A DNA stretch of 46,832 nucleotides, taken from the NCBI RefSeq assembly GCF_001477495.1, contig NZ_LDTF01000097.1, forward strand, positions 1 through 46,832, in the 5' to 3' direction. This DNA is from Sphingomonas yabuuchiae (lineage in GTDB: Bacteria > Pseudomonadota > Alphaproteobacteria > Sphingomonadales > Sphingomonadaceae). Both the position numbers and the translations under genes were made by a program. This document shows positions 42,717 to 46,832 of this stretch, piece after piece. How positions within the stretch are numbered: position 1 is the stretch's first letter; every line of letters begins with the position of its first letter. Below the pieces are notes generated by a model, which was not told the DNA's origin, did not search any database, and worked only from the letters and a program-made list of their open reading frames with translations.

Positions 42717-44065
42717 GGCTTGGCTTCTCCGTGGCTAGGTTCGGTTGCAAGGATTTCAGGCGGATCAAAGGTTCGCGCGCGCCGGAGTTCCGGGAACAGC
42801 CGCGACCAGAGCAGGGTGACGCCGATCGCGCCCAGCCCGCCGAACACCACCGCGCCGACCGGGCCGAGGATCGAGGCCATGACCCCGCTCTCGAACTCGC
42901 CCAGTTCGTTGGAGGCCGAGATGGTCAGCTGCGACACCGCGCTCACCCGTCCGCGCATTTCGTCGGGGGTATGAAGCTGGATCAGCGACTGGCGGACATA
43001 GACCGACACCATGTCGGCGCCGCCCGCGCAGATCAGCGCGATCAGGCTGAGCAGGAAGGCGGGGTGGATGAAGATGTTGAAGCCGCCCAGCGCCAGCGTC
43101 CCCGTGCCCAGACCCAGCGCGCCGGTGATATGGCTGGCGATGCCGAAGGTCAGGATCGACAGCCCGAACACGATGACGGCGATCAGCATCTTGACCCCGA
43201 CATTCTGCGTCATCGGCTTGAACGAGAACCAGATGGCGGTGGTCGCCGCGCCGATCCCCATGCCTGCCGCCAGCACGCCCAGCCCCTGCGATCCGACATG
43301 CAGGATATCGCGCGCATAGACCGGCAGCAGCGAGGTCGCGCCCGCCAGCAGCACGGCGAACAGGTCGAGGGTGATCGCCGCCTGCACCAGCCGATTGCGG
43401 CGGACATAGCTGAACCCCTCGACGATTCGGGTCAGCGGGCGACGGTCGGTCTGCGCGGGCGGCTGCGGCACCGGGCCGATCAGGAAGATGCAGAACAGCG
43501 CGATCGCGAACAACAGGGTCGCGACGCCGTACGCGAATTCGGGATGCACCGCATAGAGCAGGCCACCGACGCTGGGTCCGGCGATGGTGCCGACCTGCCA
43601 CGCGATCGAACTGACCGCGATGGCGGTCGGCAGGCTTTCACGCGGCACCAGATTGGGGGCAAGCGAGGAATAGGCCGGTCCCGAAAAGGCCCGCGCAATG
43701 CCGAAGGCGACGGCGGCGGTGAACAGCGCACCCAGCGTCAGATGCCCCGACCATGTCAGGAACCAGAGCGCGGCGGCGGTGAGGACCAGGAGCGTCGTCG
43801 TGGCCCGCACGATCCAGCGGCGGTCGACGCTGTCGGCGACCAGCCCGGTGATCGGGGTCAGCAGGAACAGCGGCACGAACTGCGCAAAGCCGATCATGCC
43901 CAGCATGAACGCGGCCTGGCGCACGTCCATGGTCTCGCGCGCCAGATTGTACACCTGCCATCCGATCACGATCGACATGGCGGATACGGCGATCGTTCCG
44001 CTGAACCGCGACAGCCAATAGCTGCGGAAATTGGCGATGCGAAACGGATGTAGGGGTTTGTCCAT
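42713..44065 (-). CDS. MFS transporter (EntS-like exporter)
   Basis: 450 residues from the ATG at 44065 ([17 protein letters not shown]); the frame extends upstream without support. About 12 transmembrane helices; motif A-like loop [10 protein letters not shown] after helix 2. MFS_3/EntS-type features include [17 protein letters not shown] at the start and the C-terminal [11 protein letters not shown]. Probable drug or metabolite efflux; substrate unknown. First gene of the MFS-cysK-sleB operon, divergent from pdhA. Confidence 0.9.
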   Translation of the reverse strand: MDKPLHPFRIANFRSYWLSRFSGTIAVSAMSIVIGWQVYNLARETMDVRQAAFMLGMIGFAQFVPLFLLTPITGLVADSVDRRWIVRATTTLLVLTAAALWFLTWSGHLTLGALFTAAVAFGIARAFSGPAYSSLAPNLVPRESLPTAIAVSSIAWQVGTIAGPSVGGLLYAVHPEFAYGVATLLFAIALFCIFLIGPVPQPPAQTDRRPLTRIVEGFSYVRRNRLVQAAITLDLFAVLLAGATSLLPVYARDILHVGSQGLGVLAAGMGIGAATTAIWFSFKPMTQNVGVKMLIAVIVFGLSILTFGIASHITGALGLGTGTLALGGFNIFIHPAFLLSLIALICAGGADMVSVYVRQSLIQLHTPDEMRGRVSAVSQLTISASNELGEFESGVMASILGPVGAVVFGGLGAIGVTLLWSRLFPELRRARTFDPPEILATEPSHGEAKP

Positions 44066-44128
44066 GGTTGACGCGCGTTGTAGGCTGTGGTTCGCCGACA
44101 AGGCAACCGAGGCAAAGCTATTCACCCC

Positions 44129-44157
44129 TAAATTCCCGCTGTCCCGATGGGAATTTA
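44129..44157. promoter_or_regulatory. Inverted repeat in the MFS/pdhA divergent spacer
   Basis: Perfect 9-bp arms TAAATTCCC / GGGAATTTA with an 11-base loop, centred between the two divergent genes. It could be an operator for one or both promoters. No regulator can be named. Confidence 0.4.
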
Positions 44158-44236
44158 AAGGGGGAATTGAGTTTCGTGACAAAGCGCGCCAATAGGCTCG
44201 CATCCTTCCCTAACGGAAACAAAGGTGTTCCCGACT

Positions 44237-45280
44237 GTGGCAAAAGCTCCAAGCCGTACCAGCGAGCCCCCCATTCCCAATCGGGAGCGTCCCGCCGAAC
44301 CGCAACCGTTCCAGGCTACCAAGGAACAGTTGCTGGATTTCTACAAGCAGATGCTCCTGATCCGCCGCTTTGAAGAAAAGGCGGGTCAGCTCTATGGCCT
44401 CGGCCTGATCGGCGGTTTCTGTCACCTGTATATCGGCCAGGAAGCCGTGGCGGTGGGTCTCCAGTCGGCGCTCGACGGCGACAAGGATTCGGTCATCACC
44501 GGATATCGCGACCATGGTCATATGCTGGCCTATGGCATCGATCCCAAGGTCATCATGGCCGAGCTTACGGGGCGTGCCGCCGGCATCTCCAAGGGCAAGG
44601 GCGGGTCGATGCACATGTTCTCGACCGAGCATAAGTTCTACGGCGGCCACGGCATCGTGGGCGCGCAGGTGTCGCTGGGCACCGGCCTGGCGTTCGGGCA
44701 CAAGTACAGCAATGACGGCGGCGTCTGCCTCGCCTATTTCGGCGACGGCGCGGCCAATCAGGGCCAGGTGTACGAAAGCTTTAACATGGCCGAGCTGTGG
44801 AAGCTCCCGATCATCTTCGTGATCGAGAACAACCAGTACGCCATGGGCACCGCGGTCAACCGCGCCTCGTCCGAGGACCAACTGTATCGCCGTGGCGAGA
44901 GCTTCCGCATCCCCGGCATCCAGGTCGACGGCATGGACGTGCTGGCGTGCCGTGGCGCGGCCGAAGAGGCGCTGGCCTGGGTCCGTGCGGGCAAGGGTCC
45001 GGTCATCCTGGAGATGAAGACCTATCGCTATCGCGGTCACTCCATGTCCGACCCCGCCAAGTATCGCAGCCGCGAGGAAGTGCAGGGCGTGCGCGACAAG
45101 TCCGATCCGATCGATCACGTGAAGCGTCTGCTCGAAGAGCAGGGCGTGACCGAGGCCGATCTGAAGGTCCTGGAGCAGGACATTCGCAAGCAGGTCAACG
45201 AAGCGGCGGACTTCGCCGAGCAGACCCCCGAGCCCGATGTGGCTGAACTCTACACTGAAGTGCTGGTGGAGCGTTACTGA
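44237..45280 (+). CDS. pdhA: Pyruvate dehydrogenase E1 component, alpha subunit
   Basis: 347 residues from GTG 44237 (MAKAPSR...); another GTG at 44225 would add four residues. Family signatures throughout: [65 protein letters not shown], and the thiamine diphosphate motif [15 protein letters not shown] ending near [24 protein letters not shown] is the phosphorylation-loop region of related enzymes. It decarboxylates pyruvate as an alpha2beta2 E1 with PdhB. pdhB starts one base after its stop. Confidence 0.96.
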   Translation: MAKAPSRTSEPPIPNRERPAEPQPFQATKEQLLDFYKQMLLIRRFEEKAGQLYGLGLIGGFCHLYIGQEAVAVGLQSALDGDKDSVITGYRDHGHMLAYGIDPKVIMAELTGRAAGISKGKGGSMHMFSTEHKFYGGHGIVGAQVSLGTGLAFGHKYSNDGGVCLAYFGDGAANQGQVYESFNMAELWKLPIIFVIENNQYAMGTAVNRASSEDQLYRRGESFRIPGIQVDGMDVLACRGAAEEALAWVRAGKGPVILEMKTYRYRGHSMSDPAKYRSREEVQGVRDKSDPIDHVKRLLEEQGVTEADLKVLEQDIRKQVNEAADFAEQTPEPDVAELYTEVLVERY

Positions 45281-45281
45281 G

Positions 45282-46712
45282 ATGGCGATCGAGATCAAGA
45301 TGCCGGCCCTTTCCCCGACCATGGAAGAGGGCACGCTCGCCAAGTGGCTCGTGAAGGAAGGCGATACGGTCAAGTCCGGCGACATCATGGCCGAGATCGA
45401 GACCGACAAGGCGACGATGGAATTCGAAGCCGTCGATGAGGGCGTGATCGCCAAGATCATCGTCGCCGAGGGCACCGACAATGTGAAGGTCGGCACCGCC
45501 ATCGCGCTGTTGGCCGAAGAGGGCGAGGACGTCGCGTCCGCCGCCGCTTCGGGCTCGCGGTCGGGCGATGCGGCCAATGCCGCGCCGAAGAACGAGGCGA
45601 CCGACCACAACGCCCCGCCGATGCCGGAAGGCGCGGCTGCGGCGGAGCAGGAAAGCGGCACGCAGAAGCTGGTCGCCGCCGCCGAGCAGGAAGCGCCCGC
45701 CTCGCCGGAAATCCCGGAAGGCACCGAGATGGTGAAGCTCACCGTCCGCGAAGCGCTGCGCGATGCGATGGCCGAGGAAATGCGCGCCGACGATCGCGTC
45801 TTCGTGATGGGCGAGGAAGTCGCCCAGTATCAAGGCGCGTACAAGGTCACGCAGGGCCTGCTGGACGAGTTCGGCGACCGCCGCGTCATCGACACGCCGA
45901 TCACCGAATACGGCTTTGCCGGTGTCGGCACCGGTGCCGCCATGGGCGGCCTGCGCCCGGTCATCGAGTTCATGACGTTCAACTTCGCCATGCAGGCGAT
46001 CGACCACATCATCAACTCGGCCGCCAAGACCAACTATATGTCCGGCGGCCAGATGCGCTGCCCGATCGTGTTCCGTGGCCCCAACGGTGCCGCCAGCCGC
46101 GTCGGCGCGCAGCACTCGCAGAACTATGGTCCGTGGTACGCCTCGGTCCCCGGCCTGATCGTGATCGCGCCCTATGACGCGGCCGATGCCAAGGGCCTGC
46201 TGAAGGCCGCGATCCGTTCGGAAGATCCGGTCGTGTTCCTCGAGAACGAGCTGATGTACGGCCGTTCGTTCGACGTGCCCAAGCTCGACGATTTCGTCCT
46301 GCCGATCGGCAAGGCGCGGATCATGCGCGAGGGCAAGGACGTGACGCTCGTCTCCTACTCGATCGGCGTGGGCGTCGCGCTCGAAGCCGCCGAGAAGCTG
46401 GCCGCCGAGGGCATCGACGCGGAGGTCATCGACCTGCGCACGCTGCGTCCGCTCGACACCAAGACGGTGCTGAAGTCGCTCGCCAAGACCAATCGCCTGG
46501 TCGTGGTCGAGGAAGGTTGGCCGACCTGCTCGATCGCATCGGAAATCACCGCCGTGGTGATGGAGGAAGGGTTCGACGACCTCGACGCACCGGTGCTGCG
46601 CGTGACCAACGAGGACGTGCCGCTGCCTTATGCCGCCAACCTCGAAAAGCTGGCGCTGGTCGACGCGAACAAGGTCGTCGCGGCGGTCAAGAAGGTGACC
46701 TATCGCGGCTAA
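45282..46712 (+). CDS. pdhB: Pyruvate dehydrogenase E1 component, beta subunit with N-terminal lipoyl domain
   Basis: 476 residues. Residues 1-80 are a biotinyl/lipoyl domain, with lipoyl Lys43 in ETDKATME; about 81-145 is an Ala/Glu/Pro-rich flexible linker; from about 150 the E1 beta core runs to the end ([74 protein letters not shown]). The lipoyl fusion to E1 beta is typical of alphaproteobacteria. Start ATG 45282 directly follows the pdhA stop; translated together. The E2 and E3 genes are not in the window. A strong terminator follows. Confidence 0.96.
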   Translation: MAIEIKMPALSPTMEEGTLAKWLVKEGDTVKSGDIMAEIETDKATMEFEAVDEGVIAKIIVAEGTDNVKVGTAIALLAEEGEDVASAAASGSRSGDAANAAPKNEATDHNAPPMPEGAAAAEQESGTQKLVAAAEQEAPASPEIPEGTEMVKLTVREALRDAMAEEMRADDRVFVMGEEVAQYQGAYKVTQGLLDEFGDRRVIDTPITEYGFAGVGTGAAMGGLRPVIEFMTFNFAMQAIDHIINSAAKTNYMSGGQMRCPIVFRGPNGAASRVGAQHSQNYGPWYASVPGLIVIAPYDAADAKGLLKAAIRSEDPVVFLENELMYGRSFDVPKLDDFVLPIGKARIMREGKDVTLVSYSIGVGVALEAAEKLAAEGIDAEVIDLRTLRPLDTKTVLKSLAKTNRLVVVEEGWPTCSIASEITAVVMEEGFDDLDAPVLRVTNEDVPLPYAANLEKLALVDANKVVAAVKKVTYRG

Positions 46713-46740
46713 GCCATCGGGTAACCTTCTGGTTTGAAAG

Positions 46741-46771
46741 GGGCCTTCCGGGAAACCGGGAGGCCCTTTTT
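46741..46771 (+). terminator. Rho-independent terminator of pdhAB
   Basis: 11-bp stem GGGCCTTCCGG / CCGGGAGGCCC (one T-G pair) with loop GAAA, followed by TTTTT. It lies 29 bases after the pdhB stop. Confidence 0.92.
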
Positions 46772-46801
46772 CATGGGCGCTACCTGTGCGAAGGGCAGGG
46801 G

Positions 46802-46832
46802 ATGACCGACGCTTCCGCCGCCGCCCCGCCCC
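46802..46832 (+). CDS. Possible start of the next gene (cut by the window edge)
   Basis: ATG 46802 opens MTDASAAAPP and runs to the edge. CAGGGG precedes it closely. Too short to identify; may be no gene. Confidence 0.3.
   Translation, partial: MTDASAAAPP

Noticed and set aside
44210..45742. 510-codon minus-strand open frame opposite pdhA and pdhB
   Set aside because: Antisense of two well-recognised genes.
45282..46712. Lipoyl domain on PdhB considered as a novel fusion
   Set aside because: This architecture is usual in alphaproteobacteria.

Overview
The window looks like a chromosomal segment of a Sphingomonas-type alphaproteobacterium (order Sphingomonadales). Support comes from high GC with strong GC3 bias, a pyruvate dehydrogenase E1 beta carrying its own lipoyl domain, SleB-type cell wall hydrolase, a LiuR-like MerR regulator, several TonB/amidohydrolase and SDR genes, and the protein families in general. 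No taxonomic search was possible.

The window splits at a tRNA-Ser(UGA) gene (32158-32247, minus). Left of it (1-32157) is an accessory region of small unrelated modules: an IS5-type transposase tail at the window edge; a secreted S9 peptidase; a divergent AraC regulator/SDR pair; an Old Yellow Enzyme reductase; a low-GC membrane protein; a PQQ-dependent membrane dehydrogenase next to an ACMSD/gamma-resorcylate-decarboxylase-type enzyme; a GH115 alpha-glucuronidase with a Tat signal; a CHASE3-HAMP-GAF-GGDEF cyclase; a chimeric, frameshifted inositol-monophosphatase/lipoprotein locus; a TetR regulator; a marR-nmrA-glucose dehydrogenase cluster; a compact six-gene arsenic operon (arsR-arsC-arsB-arsN2-arsH-arsN1) whose five structural genes from arsC on overlap at start/stop codons; a secreted amidohydrolase paired with a TonB receptor; and an IS407-group IS3 element with a nonsense mutation in orfB, inserted beside an IS5 remnant.

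Right of the tRNA (32.2-46.8 kb) is orderly core genome: a murein cluster (lytic transglycosylase, RlpA, PBP5/6-type carboxypeptidase) running into holB; purF with a co-transcribed SDR; a Rho_N-like small protein; hisI with a lipoprotein; a LiuR-like MerR regulator; an overlapping MFS-cysK-sleB operon; and pdhA-pdhB followed by a strong terminator.

The most striking non-gene signal is a family of about 61-bp intergenic repeats. Eight full-length copies (seven of exactly 61 bp) plus several degenerate ones were found by eye, all in the left region and none in the right. They have conserved ends and a variable middle, and nearly all lie on the plus strand whatever the direction of the flanking genes. 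Two different long inverted repeats of REP type occur in the core part.
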